DNA of 64,000 nt from UMGS1668 sp035447605 (GTDB taxonomy: Bacteria > Bacillota > Clostridia > Oscillospirales > Ruminococcaceae). The DNA lies in assembly GCA_035447605.1 (NCBI GenBank), contig DAOTHJ010000010.1, forward strand, positions 1-64,000, read 5' to 3'. Position 1 is the stretch's first letter. Every line of letters begins with the position of its first letter. The notes under the pieces are model-generated. The model ran no database searches. It had not been told where the DNA came from and saw only the letters and a program-made list of their open reading frames with translations. The position numbers and the translations under genes are program-made. Positions 1 through 8,223 of the stretch are shown here, piece after piece.

Positions 1-573
1 GAACGTGATCCGGTGGGACTGGAGAGCCAGCCTTCCGGGGCCGCCGCCGTATTTTCCGTCGCCGAAAAGCGGCATTTTCCGTGAGGCGAACTGGACGCGG
101 ATCTGATGCGTGCGTCCGGTCTCCAGCCGAATTTGCAAAAGGGTGAGCTTCTTTCCTCCAAAATCGGCCGAGCCGAGCGTATGGTAACGCAGGACGGCCT
201 CTTTTACGCCCTTACGCAGCCGGTCGGTCACATAGGTTTTGTTTTTATTTCGGTCGTGAAAAAGCAGGTCGCGGTATATGCCGGACGGTTCCTCCGGCTC
301 GCCGAAGACGACTGCCAGATACTCCTTTTGCATGAGATGCTCGGCAACCTGCCGGGAGAGCGCGGCCGCCGCCTGCTCGTTCCTTGCAAGCAGCAGAAGC
401 CCCTCGGCTTCCCGGTCCAGACGATTGACTGGGTAGAGGAGCGGATGCTCTCCCTCTGCGGCCAACTCTTTGCCGAGCAGGTCGGGCACGCCCATGCCGG
501 AGCCGCCCTCCGAGACCAGCCCGGCGGGCTTCTTGCATACAATCACCGATTCATCTTTATAGAAAAGCTCCAA
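1..573 (-). CDS. RluA-family pseudouridine synthase (3' end cut by window)
   Basis: Isomerises a uridine in rRNA or tRNA to pseudouridine. The reverse strand reads through with NRLDREAEGL, the RluA-family catalytic loop (usually HRLD, here NRLD; the Asp is the nucleophile), followed by the conserved ETGRTHQIR motif and a late FGDGKYGG stretch. The C-terminal end lies beyond base 1. An in-frame TGA lies 9 bases upstream of the proposed TTG at 573 and no in-frame ATG is nearby; GGAGG sits 11 bases before that TTG. No S4 domain is visible, so it resembles the short single-domain RluA type. Which RNA position it modifies cannot be told from the sequence. Confidence 0.85.
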   Translation of the reverse strand, partial: MELFYKDESVIVCKKPAGLVSEGGSGMGVPDLLGKELAAEGEHPLLYPVNRLDREAEGLLLLARNEQAAAALSRQVAEHLMQKEYLAVVFGEPEEPSGIYRDLLFHDRNKNKTYVTDRLRKGVKEAVLRYHTLGSADFGGKKLTLLQIRLETGRTHQIRVQFASRKMPLFGDGKYGGGPGRLALQSHRITF

Positions 574-699
574 CGGTGCTCATTCCTCCCGCCTCGGCGT
601 TCTTCCGTGCTCAGGCTCTTCCGCTTGAGCACGCATCAATACTATTATTTTACCACAACTTCCGCCGCTCTGCACGGGATCCGGAAAAGAAAAAAAGAG

Positions 700-728
700 T
701 GGCATGTTTTATAGGAATGGTGTATAAT
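700..728 (+). promoter_or_regulatory. Likely sigma-A promoter for degV
   Basis: A perfect TATAAT at 723-728 lies 17 bases after a weak TGGCAT -35 element. It is about 45 bases before the degV start, in the gap that separates degV from the opposite-strand RluA gene. Confidence 0.5.
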
Positions 729-772
729 ATATCCTGTATAAGTGGACATATTTAACGATTGGAGGACTTCCC

Positions 773-1639
773 ATGTCGAGACCAATCCGAATTTTCACGG
801 ACAGCACAGCCGATTTATCTCCGGAACTTATTGAGAAATACAGTCTTACCGTGTTGCCTCTTTATATTACCCTGGGTGATCGGACTTACCGGGATATGGT
901 GGAGATCACCGCATCGGATATCTTCAAACATTATGAAGAATATAAAGAGCTGCCAAAAACCTCCGCCGTAAGCGTGCAGGATTATTCGGAGGCTTTTTCC
1001 GTCGCCGTGGCGCAGGGCTTCGACGTCATTCACTTCACGATCAGCTCGGAGTTTTCCGCCTGCTATCAAAACGCCTGCCTTGCCGCGGCGGAGGTCGGAA
1101 ACGTGTGGGTTGTGGATTCCCGGAATCTTTCCACCGGAATCGCCCAACTTGTTCTGATGGCCGCCGAGCTTGCCGCACGGGGCCACAGCGCGCCGCTGAT
1201 CGCCGACTATGTCGCCAAATCCGTAGATCGTGTGGATACGAGCTTCGTGCTCAGCAGCCTCGAATTCCTGCATAAGGGCGGGCGCTGCAGCGGTGTTGCG
1301 GCACTGGGGGCAAACCTCCTTCAGCTCAAGCCGTGCATCGAGGTCGTGGACGGCAAAATGACCGTCGGAAAGAAATACCGCGGAAATTTTGAAAAATGCT
1401 GTGAGGAGTATCTCGCCGACCGCCTCAAAGATCGGGACGACATCGATACCCACCGTATTTTCTTCACTTGGACCGCCGTGGATCCGAAGCTGCTTCACTC
1501 TCTGGAGAAAAAAATCCGCAGCTACCAGCCTTTTAAAGAAGTGCTCGTCACCGAAGCCGGAAGCACCATCTCCGGGCACTGCGGGCCGTGTTGCCTGGGC
1601 ATCCTGTATTTGCATAAAAGAAAAGACGTTAAAAAATGA
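773..1639 (+). CDS. degV: DegV family fatty-acid-binding protein
   Basis: DegV proteins bind a single fatty acid; some act as FakB partners that present exogenous fatty acid to the kinase FakA. The 288-residue length is normal for the family. The N-terminal FTDSTADL motif, the VSVQDYSEAF segment, the ISSEFSACYQNA helix and the KGGRCSG segment are typical DegV lipid-pocket elements. ATG at 773 follows TTGGAGGACTTCCC. The next gene, L-serine dehydratase, begins 22 bases later on the same strand, so the two are probably co-transcribed, but no functional link is evident. Which fatty acid it binds is unknown; no fakA is in the window. Confidence 0.9.
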   Translation: MSRPIRIFTDSTADLSPELIEKYSLTVLPLYITLGDRTYRDMVEITASDIFKHYEEYKELPKTSAVSVQDYSEAFSVAVAQGFDVIHFTISSEFSACYQNACLAAAEVGNVWVVDSRNLSTGIAQLVLMAAELAARGHSAPLIADYVAKSVDRVDTSFVLSSLEFLHKGGRCSGVAALGANLLQLKPCIEVVDGKMTVGKKYRGNFEKCCEEYLADRLKDRDDIDTHRIFFTWTAVDPKLLHSLEKKIRSYQPFKEVLVTEAGSTISGHCGPCCLGILYLHKRKDVKK

Positions 1640-1661
1640 AACGCGCAGGATGTGAAATGAA

Positions 1662-2882
1662 ATGAAAAGTCTTCAAAAGCTGTACCGTATCGGAAACGGG
1701 CCTTCCAGTTCCCATACAATGGGTCCGGGCAGGGCCGCCAAGCTGTTTCGGGAGGCTTATCCGGAAGCGGACGGTTTTCGGGCTGTGCTTTACGGCTCGC
1801 TCGCCAAGACCGGAAAAGGCCATATGACGGACGCGGTGCTGCGCCAGAGCTTTGCGCCTCTGCCGTCGGAAATTATCTTCGACATGGACACGCCCGAGGA
1901 AGACCTGCCCCATCCCTGTACGATGGATCTGTTTGCCTACCGGGATGGCGCCCAGATCGGCTTCTGGCGCGTCATGAGCGTCGGCGGCGGCGCGATCCGG
2001 GTGCTCGGCTCCGAGTATCACGAGGCGCCGGAGGTCTATGCGGAAAACAGCTTCGCCGAAATCGCCGCCTACTGCCGGGAACGGGGCATCCGCATCTGGC
2101 AGTATGTGCAGGAAAAAGAGGGCCCTCAGATCTGGCCGTTCCTCGACGAGATCTGGGCGGTCATGAAGGATTCGATCCGGAAGGGGCTTTTGGAGGAGGG
2201 CGTGCTGCCCGGCGGGCTCGAAGTCAAGCGCAAGGCCGCCTATTTATATAATCAGTACCATATGGACGAGAGCGCCGAGACGAAGGAAAACCGCATCGTC
2301 TGTTCCTATGCGTTCGCCGTCAGCGAGCACAGCGCCGGCAACGGGATTGTCGTCACTGCGCCGACTTGCGGAGCCTCCGGCGTCGTGCCGGCCGTGCTCT
2401 ATTATACGCAGCAGAAGCGCGGCTTCACCGATACGGAGGTGCTGCATGCGCTTGCGACCGCCGGCATCATCGGCAACCTGATTAAGACTAACGCCTCGAT
2501 CTCCGGCGCCGAATGCGGCTGTCAGGCGGAGATCGGTTCCGCCTGCTCGATGGCCTCCGCCGCATTGGCGGAGCTCTACGAGATGCGCCTTGAGCAGATC
2601 GAATACGCCGCGGAGGTTGCGATGGAGCACATGCTCGGCCTCACCTGCGATCCGATCGGGGGCCTTGTGCAGATTCCCTGCATCGAGCGCAACGCCGTCG
2701 CCGCCATGCGCGCGATGAACGCCCTCTCGCTCGCCAACTTCCTGACCGATACGCGGAAGATCTCCTTTGATATGGTCGTCCGTACCATGTACGAGACCGG
2801 CCGCGACATTCCCGGCCATTACCGCGAAACCTCGGAGGGCGGCCTTGCAAAGAGCTATTTCAATAAGGATCCGAATGCCTGA
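1662..2882 (+). CDS. sdaA: L-serine ammonia-lyase, iron-sulfur-dependent, single chain
   Basis: Deaminates L-serine to pyruvate and ammonia using a [4Fe-4S] cluster. At 406 residues it joins the beta (N-terminal) and alpha (C-terminal) modules that are separate subunits in many Firmicutes. Visible motifs are GPSSSHTMGP near residue 15, the TAPTCGASGVVPA segment, the AECGCQAEIGSACSMA segment and the LTCDPIGGLVQIPCIERN segment, which carry the cluster cysteines. The ATG at 1662 is preceded by AGGATGTG. It follows degV closely; the downstream PduS/PduT pair has its own promoter. Cytoplasmic and expected to be oxygen-sensitive. Confident. Confidence 0.95.
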   Translation: MKSLQKLYRIGNGPSSSHTMGPGRAAKLFREAYPEADGFRAVLYGSLAKTGKGHMTDAVLRQSFAPLPSEIIFDMDTPEEDLPHPCTMDLFAYRDGAQIGFWRVMSVGGGAIRVLGSEYHEAPEVYAENSFAEIAAYCRERGIRIWQYVQEKEGPQIWPFLDEIWAVMKDSIRKGLLEEGVLPGGLEVKRKAAYLYNQYHMDESAETKENRIVCSYAFAVSEHSAGNGIVVTAPTCGASGVVPAVLYYTQQKRGFTDTEVLHALATAGIIGNLIKTNASISGAECGCQAEIGSACSMASAALAELYEMRLEQIEYAAEVAMEHMLGLTCDPIGGLVQIPCIERNAVAAMRAMNALSLANFLTDTRKISFDMVVRTMYETGRDIPGHYRETSEGGLAKSYFNKDPNA

Positions 2883-2965
2883 GCTCATCTGCCGGGCGTT
2901 TTTCCGCCGGATAAAGGGGCGAATTCCGATTTTCAGGGCATTTTTATGGAAAAAGAAAAAAACAG

Positions 2966-2994
2966 TTGATATCGCTTAGAAATATTAGTAAAAT
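2966..2994 (+). promoter_or_regulatory. Promoter of the pduS-pduT pair
   Basis: TTGATA (2966-2971), 17-base spacer, TAAAAT (2989-2994), placed 52 bases before the pduS start. It indicates that the pair is transcribed separately from the serine dehydratase upstream. Confidence 0.6.
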
Positions 2995-3045
2995 AGAGAA
3001 AAGGACATCCGTCCGGTGCGGCGGAATTGCGGAGGTGAGAAGAAG

Positions 3046-4404
3046 TTGAGTTTCCTTGATACCGTAAAAGCGGCCGGAATCGTCGGTCAAGGCGGGGCCG
3101 GTTTTCCAACGCACGTCAAACTCAATACCAATAAGGCCGAGTATTACATCGTCAACGCTGCCGAATGCGAGCCGCTGATCGAAACCGACAAATTCCTGAT
3201 GCGTACCCGCGCGGACGATCTGGTCCGCGGCGTGGATCTGATCGCAAAGGAACTTGGCGCCACAAAGAAATACATAGCCCTGAAAGCCGCCTATAAGCGC
3301 GAGATCGCCATCCTGGAGGATGCGATCGCCCGCGTCGGCAGCGACATTCAGCTCCACAAGATGAACTACTTCTATCCGGCAGGAGACGAGCAGGTCATTG
3401 TTTGCCAGATCACCGGGAAATCGGTGCCGGAGCGCGGCATTCCGATTGCCTGCGGCGCGGTCGTCGACAACGTGGGCACCATTTTAAGCGTTATCGATGC
3501 CGTGGAGCAGGGCAAGACCGTTTCCGACAAATATCTCTCCGTGGTCGGCGAGGTGGAGAAGCCTGTGATGCTTCATGTGCCGATCGGCATTTCCGTACGG
3601 GAATGCGTCGAGGCGGCCCATCCGACGATCAAGGGCTACGGCGTCATCATGGGCGGCCCGATGATGGGCAAGACCTATACCAACGATGCCGATATCGATA
3701 AGCTGGTTATCACTAAGACCGACGGCAACATCATTGTGCTGCCGAAGGATCATTACCTCTTCCGCCGTGCGGCGCTGCAGCCTCTTTCGATGAAGAATCA
3801 GACGAGAAGCACCTGCATCCAGTGCAAGATGTGCACCGACATGTGCCCTCGTTACCAGACCGGCCACAACATGCGCCCGAATCTGGTTATGCGCAACCTC
3901 TGGCGCATCGACAGCAACATGAGCGACGACGAGTTTGTTCGGGCGTTCGGCGATGCGGCCAACTGCTCCGAGTGCGGCATCTGCGAGATGTTCGCCTGCC
4001 CGATGCTGCTCTCTCCGAGAAAAGCGAATATCTATGTCAAGACGCTGCTCAGAGAACGCGGCATCGATGTTCCGAAGCTCCAGAATCCAATCCCGAGAGA
4101 GACGATGGATCTCCGTGAAGTTCCGACCGACCGCCTTTCCGCGAGACTTGTGCTCGGCAAATATTATGGCCATCATCTGGCAAGCGACGAAGCGATTGAG
4201 CTCTGCCCGAATATGGTCTCCATCCCGCTCAGAATGCATATCGGCGCGCCGGCATCCGCCTGTGTCGCCGTGGGAGATAAAGTCGAGGCCGGCGCCCTGA
4301 TCGCACAGATCGACGAGGGCAAACTCGGCGCCAATATTCACGCAAGCGTCAGCGGCACCGTGGAATCGGTTTCCGACAAGATTGTGATCAGGAGGGATCA
4401 ATAA
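3046..4404 (+). CDS. pduS: PduS-like cobalamin reductase / RnfC-like flavo-iron-sulfur protein
   Basis: PduS proteins pass electrons from NADH through FMN and two [4Fe-4S] clusters, in known systems to cob(III)alamin inside a bacterial microcompartment. The N-terminus has the RnfC/NuoF-type flavin motif GQGGAGFPTHVKL and the NAAECEPL segment. Two ferredoxin-like cysteine clusters follow: CIQCKMCTDMCP near residue 265 and CSECGICEMFACP near residue 310. A barrel-sandwich domain closes the protein (about residues 385-452). TTG at 3046 is chosen because GGAGGTGAGAAGAAG lies directly before it; the GTG at 3016 has no ribosome site. Its last base overlaps the pduT start, so the pair is translationally linked. 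No other microcompartment enzyme is nearby, so cobalamin as substrate is uncertain. Confidence 0.85.
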   Translation: MSFLDTVKAAGIVGQGGAGFPTHVKLNTNKAEYYIVNAAECEPLIETDKFLMRTRADDLVRGVDLIAKELGATKKYIALKAAYKREIAILEDAIARVGSDIQLHKMNYFYPAGDEQVIVCQITGKSVPERGIPIACGAVVDNVGTILSVIDAVEQGKTVSDKYLSVVGEVEKPVMLHVPIGISVRECVEAAHPTIKGYGVIMGGPMMGKTYTNDADIDKLVITKTDGNIIVLPKDHYLFRRAALQPLSMKNQTRSTCIQCKMCTDMCPRYQTGHNMRPNLVMRNLWRIDSNMSDDEFVRAFGDAANCSECGICEMFACPMLLSPRKANIYVKTLLRERGIDVPKLQNPIPRETMDLREVPTDRLSARLVLGKYYGHHLASDEAIELCPNMVSIPLRMHIGAPASACVAVGDKVEAGALIAQIDEGKLGANIHASVSGTVESVSDKIVIRRDQ

Positions 4405-4952
4405 TGGCTCAGACACTTGGAATGCTTGAATTCAACAGCATTGCGAAGGGCATCGAGACCTGTGATGTCATGCTCAAAGCGGCGAGGGTGGATCTGATCC
4501 GTACCTCCACCGTCTGCCCCGGCAAATATATTTCCATCATCTTCGGAGATACCGGCGCGGTCAAGGCCTCCATCCAGGCCGGCCAGCTCAACGGCGGGGA
4601 TAGCGTCGTGGATGTCATGCAGATTCAGAATGTGCATCCGCAGCTGATCCCGGCGATCTCCGGCACCGCTCAGCCAGTCAAGGGAGACGCGATCGGCGTG
4701 ATGGAGTTCTATTCCATCTCCTCCGCGATCAAGGCTGCCGATGTGGCCGCCAAGAACGCGCAGATCAGCCTGATCGATATTGTCACCGGTTTTGCGATCG
4801 GCGGCAAGGGCTATGTGACGCTGACCGGCGATGTCGGCGCGGTGCGCGCGGCGGTTGCGGCCGGCTGCGAAGAGGCAGGGAAGAGCGGTCTTCTGGTCGG
4901 AAGCACCGTTATCCCGAAATATGCCCAGCAGCTCTACGATTCGCTGCTGTAA
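4404..4952 (+). CDS. pduT: PduT-like tandem-BMC shell protein with iron-sulfur pore cysteine
   Basis: A trimeric bacterial-microcompartment shell protein with two BMC domains in 182 residues (about 1-90 and 95-180). The opening LGMLEFNSIAKGIE and the STVCPGK loop match PduT, in which Cys38 of the three subunits binds a [4Fe-4S] cluster in the central pore; counting from the ATG the cysteine here is also residue 38. The second domain starts near GVMEFYSISSAIKAAD and holds the usual FAIGGKGYV loop. The ATG shares one base with the pduS stop and its ribosome site AGGAGGG lies inside pduS. Such a protein would move electrons across a shell, yet no hexamer or pentamer shell genes are in the window. 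Confidence 0.9.
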   Translation: MAQTLGMLEFNSIAKGIETCDVMLKAARVDLIRTSTVCPGKYISIIFGDTGAVKASIQAGQLNGGDSVVDVMQIQNVHPQLIPAISGTAQPVKGDAIGVMEFYSISSAIKAADVAAKNAQISLIDIVTGFAIGGKGYVTLTGDVGAVRAAVAAGCEEAGKSGLLVGSTVIPKYAQQLYDSLL

Positions 4953-5022
4953 CACAGCCCGGAAGAAAAAGATCGGCCTTGCGCCGGTTTCGGAGTTTTT
5001 CGGGATCTTTCAGAATGTGCAG

Positions 5023-5062
5023 AAGCAGCCGCCGGATTTTTTGGCGGCTGCTTTTCTTATTT
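5023..5062 (+). terminator. Rho-independent terminator after pduT
   Basis: GCAGCCGCC pairs with GGCGGCTGC around a 9-base loop, followed by TTTTCTTATTT. It ends the two-gene transcript. Confidence 0.85.
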
Positions 5063-5179
5063 AATAAAAGTTTTGCTTTTGTACCCTCCACTGAGGCGGG
5101 GATTCTCTCTTTTTTTGCTCCGGAAAAGCGAGGAAGCAAAGACAAAAATGATTTATGATAGCCTCGGGAGGTGAAACAG

Positions 5180-6040
5180 GTGGAATGGATTGACGGACTG
5201 AACCGGGCGATCGATTACGTGGAAGATCACCTGGACGGCGAGATGGAAGTGAGAACGGCGGCGAGGCTGGCTGCATGTTCCGAGTTTCATTTTCAGCGGA
5301 TGTTTGCGTATATCACGGGCATCACGCTGACGGAGTATATCCGCCGGCGGCGCATGACCGCGGCCGCATTTGAAATAGCGAATAACGGGGCCAAAATCAT
5401 CGATTTAGCCCTCAAATACGGCTATGATTCGCCCACGGCATTCAACCGCGCTTTTCAGAGCGTTCATGGGGTCTCGCCCTCAAGAGCCAAGATGGAGGGA
5501 ATCCGTCTGACCGCGTTCCCCCGGATCACCTTTACGGTATCGGTAAAAGGAGAAGAGGCTATGAATTACAAAATCGTGAAGAAGGATGCGTTTCGTATCG
5601 TGGGGTATGCGCTCAGGGAGCCGATGACGATGGAGGAATGCTTTGAAAGAGTTCCGAAGTTCTGGCAGAGCGTCGCGGCATCCGGCGGCATCGGCAAACT
5701 GTGTGCGCTGATGAAGGGCGGCGAGCCGAACGGGATCCTCGGGGTATCCGCCTGCGAGGGCGGGGAATTTTCCGGCTACTATATCGCGGTGGCATCCGAT
5801 CTGCCCGTGCCGGAAGGGATGGAGGAGTATCTCGTCCCGACGACCACCTATGCGGTATTTGAGTGCATCGGGGCGATGCCCGACGCAATCCAGAAATTGC
5901 AGCAGCGCATGGTCGCCGAATGGCTGCCGACGTCGGGCTACGAATATGCGCCCGCGCCCGACATCGAGGTCTATCCGGAGGGCGATCAGCAGGCAGACAC
6001 CTACTACTGTGAGGCTTGGCTGCCGATCATCAAAAAGTGA
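5180..6040 (+). CDS. AraC-family regulator with GyrI-like effector domain
   Basis: An N-terminal AraC-type double helix-turn-helix (about residues 1-105) is joined to a C-terminal GyrI-like/SOUL-type ligand domain (about 125-286), as in the Rob and BmrR class of drug-responsive activators. The HTH is seen in the RTAARLAACSEFHFQRMF segment and the second helix pair ending YDSPTAFNRAFQSVHGVSP. The effector domain has the closing YCEAWLPI strand typical of GyrI-like proteins. GTG at 5180 is preferred over GTG at 5171, because GGGAGGTGA would overlap the latter. It is monocistronic, between two terminators. The ligand and targets are unknown; no drug pump is adjacent. Confidence 0.88.
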   Translation: MEWIDGLNRAIDYVEDHLDGEMEVRTAARLAACSEFHFQRMFAYITGITLTEYIRRRRMTAAAFEIANNGAKIIDLALKYGYDSPTAFNRAFQSVHGVSPSRAKMEGIRLTAFPRITFTVSVKGEEAMNYKIVKKDAFRIVGYALREPMTMEECFERVPKFWQSVAASGGIGKLCALMKGGEPNGILGVSACEGGEFSGYYIAVASDLPVPEGMEEYLVPTTTYAVFECIGAMPDAIQKLQQRMVAEWLPTSGYEYAPAPDIEVYPEGDQQADTYYCEAWLPIIKK

Positions 6041-6133
6041 GCGGAACATCTCCGCGCTCTCTTTTCGGATGAAGATTCGGGGCGGATCTGCGGATGCCTC
6101 TGCGGCCTGCGGAGGGATCATGGCCAACCCATA

Positions 6134-6167
6134 AAAAGATGCTGCCCTGCCGGCGGCATCTTTTTTT
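6134..6167 (+). terminator. Terminator after the AraC-type regulator
   Basis: AAGATGCTGCC pairs with GGCGGCATCTT (one G-T pair) around a short loop, followed by seven T. Confidence 0.8.
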
Positions 6168-6281
6168 GTGCGGCTTTGTTCCGGCATGGGGGTATGCACA
6201 GGGACAAACCGATAACAAAGGGGAATGATTTGTCGAAAATATACGGCATGCATAAAAATATTTTCTCAGTTTAAAGTTTTT

Positions 6282-6325
6282 ATGCTTTAAAGCATCTTTT
6301 CAAACCGGAGTTTTTGTAGTATGAT
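6282..6325 (+). promoter_or_regulatory. Palindrome and promoter before the acyl-CoA synthetase gene
   Basis: A perfect 14-base palindrome, ATGCTTTAAAGCAT (6282-6295), abuts a weak -35 (TTTTCA, 6297-6302); a 17-base spacer leads to TATGAT (6320-6325). The position just upstream of the -35 suits an activator site or a repressor operator. The binding protein is unknown. Confidence 0.45.
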
Positions 6326-6357
6326 AGGAATAAGTTTTTTTGAGAGGGTGTCGTTTT

Positions 6358-7992
6358 ATGCCGATTACCGAGCTGCTTGCCAGAAACGCGGAGCTTTACG
6401 GCGACGAGATCTGCCTGACGGAGATCAATCCGGATGTGGCGGAATCCCATGCCGTGACATGGAAGGAATACGATCTGGTGCAGACCGATCCATCCAAGCA
6501 TTCCCGCCGCGAGATGACCTGGAAAGAATTTGATAACCGCGCCAACCGCTTTGCCAACCTGCTTCTGAGCCGCGGTGTCGGCAAGGGCAACAAGGTGGCT
6601 GTTTTGCTGATGAACTGCCTTGAGTGGCTGCCGATCTATTTCGGCATCCTGCGCACCGGGGCGCTGGCCGTTCCGATGAACTACCGTTTCTCCGCCGACG
6701 AGATCAAGTATTGTCTCGATCTTTCCGAGGCGGATACGCTGGTCTTTGGGCCGGAATTCATCGGCCGCATTGAGGCGATCTACGAGCAGATTCCCCGCGT
6801 GGGGCAGAAATTCTATGTCGGCGAAAACTGCCCTACGTTTGCGGAGAGCTACGACCATCTCGAAAAATATTTCAGCTCCCGGAATCCGCAGATTCCGCTC
6901 TCGGATGACGACGAGGCCGCGATCTATTTTTCCAGCGGCACCACCGGATTCCCGAAGGCGATCCTCCATGCCCACCGGGCGCTTATGTTCTCCTGCGAGG
7001 TGGAGCAGGCCCATCATGGCCAGCGGCGTGGGGACTGCTTCCTCTGCATCCCGCCGCTCTATCACACCGGTGCCAAGATGCACTGGTTCGGCAGCCTGCT
7101 GAGCGGCAGCCGCGCGGTGCTGCTCCGGGGCGTCAAACCGGAGTGGATTTTAAAGGCGGTCTCCGAGGAGCAGTGCACCATCGTCTGGCTGCTGGTTCCG
7201 TGGGCGCAGGATATCCTCGACGCCATCGACCGCGGCGACGTCAATCTCAAGGAATATAAACTCGATCAGTGGCGGCTCATGCACATCGGCGCCCAGCCGG
7301 TGCCGCCCTCTTTGATTACGAGATGGAAAACCGTCTTCCCGAATCACGAATATGATACGAACTACGGCCTGTCGGAATCCATCGGTCCGGGCGCCGTGCA
7401 TCTGGGCGTCGAGAATCTCCATAAGGTCGGCGCGATCGGCAAGGCCGGGTTCGGCTGGCAGACGAAGATCATCGGCGAAGACGGCGAGCCGGTCGAACGG
7501 GGCAAGGTTGGTGAGCTCTGCCTCAAAGGGCCCGGCGTCATGCTCTGTTATTACCGGGATCCGAAGGCCACCGCCGAGGTTTTAAAGGAAGGCTGGCTCC
7601 GTTCCGGCGATATGGCCATGGAGGACCCGGACGGCTTCATCTATCTGGTTGACCGGAAAAAGGACGTCATCATCACCGGCGGCGAGAACCTCTACCCGGT
7701 GCAGATCGAGGATTTCCTTCGCCGAAACGACAAAATCAGCGATGTGGCGGTCATCGGTCTGCCGGATAAGCGCCTTGGCGAGATCGCGGCGGCCATCATC
7801 CAGATCAAGCCCGGCATGGCCTGCACCGAGGAAGAGATCGAGGAGTTCTGCACGGGCCTGCCGCGGTATAAGCGCCCGAGAAGGATCATCTTTGCCGACG
7901 TGCCGCGTAACCCCACCGGCAAGATCGAGAAGCCGAAGCTCCGTCAGAGGTACTGCGGCGAGTCCGTCGTCGCCCAGCAGGTCAAAGGCTGA
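6358..7992 (+). CDS. AMP-forming acyl-CoA synthetase (ANL superfamily)
   Basis: Activates a carboxylic acid to its acyl-CoA through an acyl-adenylate. The 544 residues carry the P-loop-like YFSSGTTGFPKA motif near residue 195, the YGLSESIGPG motif, the hinge YLVDRKKDVIITGGENLYP and the C-terminal lysine in PTGKIEKPKLR. ATG at 6358 has GAGGGTG upstream. Between the first strand and the ANRFANLL helix there is a second copy of the T-W-K-E motif about 25 residues after the first. Similar to fatty-acid or aromatic-acid ligases; the substrate cannot be told. It stands alone, flanked by a regulated-looking promoter and a strong terminator. Confidence 0.88.
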   Translation: MPITELLARNAELYGDEICLTEINPDVAESHAVTWKEYDLVQTDPSKHSRREMTWKEFDNRANRFANLLLSRGVGKGNKVAVLLMNCLEWLPIYFGILRTGALAVPMNYRFSADEIKYCLDLSEADTLVFGPEFIGRIEAIYEQIPRVGQKFYVGENCPTFAESYDHLEKYFSSRNPQIPLSDDDEAAIYFSSGTTGFPKAILHAHRALMFSCEVEQAHHGQRRGDCFLCIPPLYHTGAKMHWFGSLLSGSRAVLLRGVKPEWILKAVSEEQCTIVWLLVPWAQDILDAIDRGDVNLKEYKLDQWRLMHIGAQPVPPSLITRWKTVFPNHEYDTNYGLSESIGPGAVHLGVENLHKVGAIGKAGFGWQTKIIGEDGEPVERGKVGELCLKGPGVMLCYYRDPKATAEVLKEGWLRSGDMAMEDPDGFIYLVDRKKDVIITGGENLYPVQIEDFLRRNDKISDVAVIGLPDKRLGEIAAAIIQIKPGMACTEEEIEEFCTGLPRYKRPRRIIFADVPRNPTGKIEKPKLRQRYCGESVVAQQVKG

Positions 7993-8110
7993 TTTCCCGA
8001 CGAACCGGGACATAACGGCGTACATAAAACGTGATGCTCATGCTCCGAAAGGGAAAACAGTTTCCAACGAAGAGCTTTTGATGCAAACCACAAAAGCAAA
8101 CCGAATATAA

Positions 8111-8146
8111 AAAACACCTCATTTCCAATTGGAAATGAGGTGTTTT
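8111..8146. terminator. Perfectly symmetrical bidirectional terminator
   Basis: A 36-base perfect palindrome: AAAACACCTCATTTCCAA followed directly by its reverse complement. Both strands end in TTTT, so it can stop the acyl-CoA synthetase transcript from the left and the methyltransferase transcript from the right. Confidence 0.8.
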
Positions 8147-8223
8147 AACGTATGGCCGCTTAACTTCCATGGGGGCTACGAATGCGCCGTGCCCGCCGGG
8201 AAAAGGCCGGCCTTCTTTATTTT

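Noticed and set aside
6430..6530. Apparent internal duplication of the T-W-K-E motif in the acyl-CoA synthetase
   Set aside because: The copies are short and, as far as I recall, the extra segment is normal in this clostridial ligase group, so not evidence of a new event.
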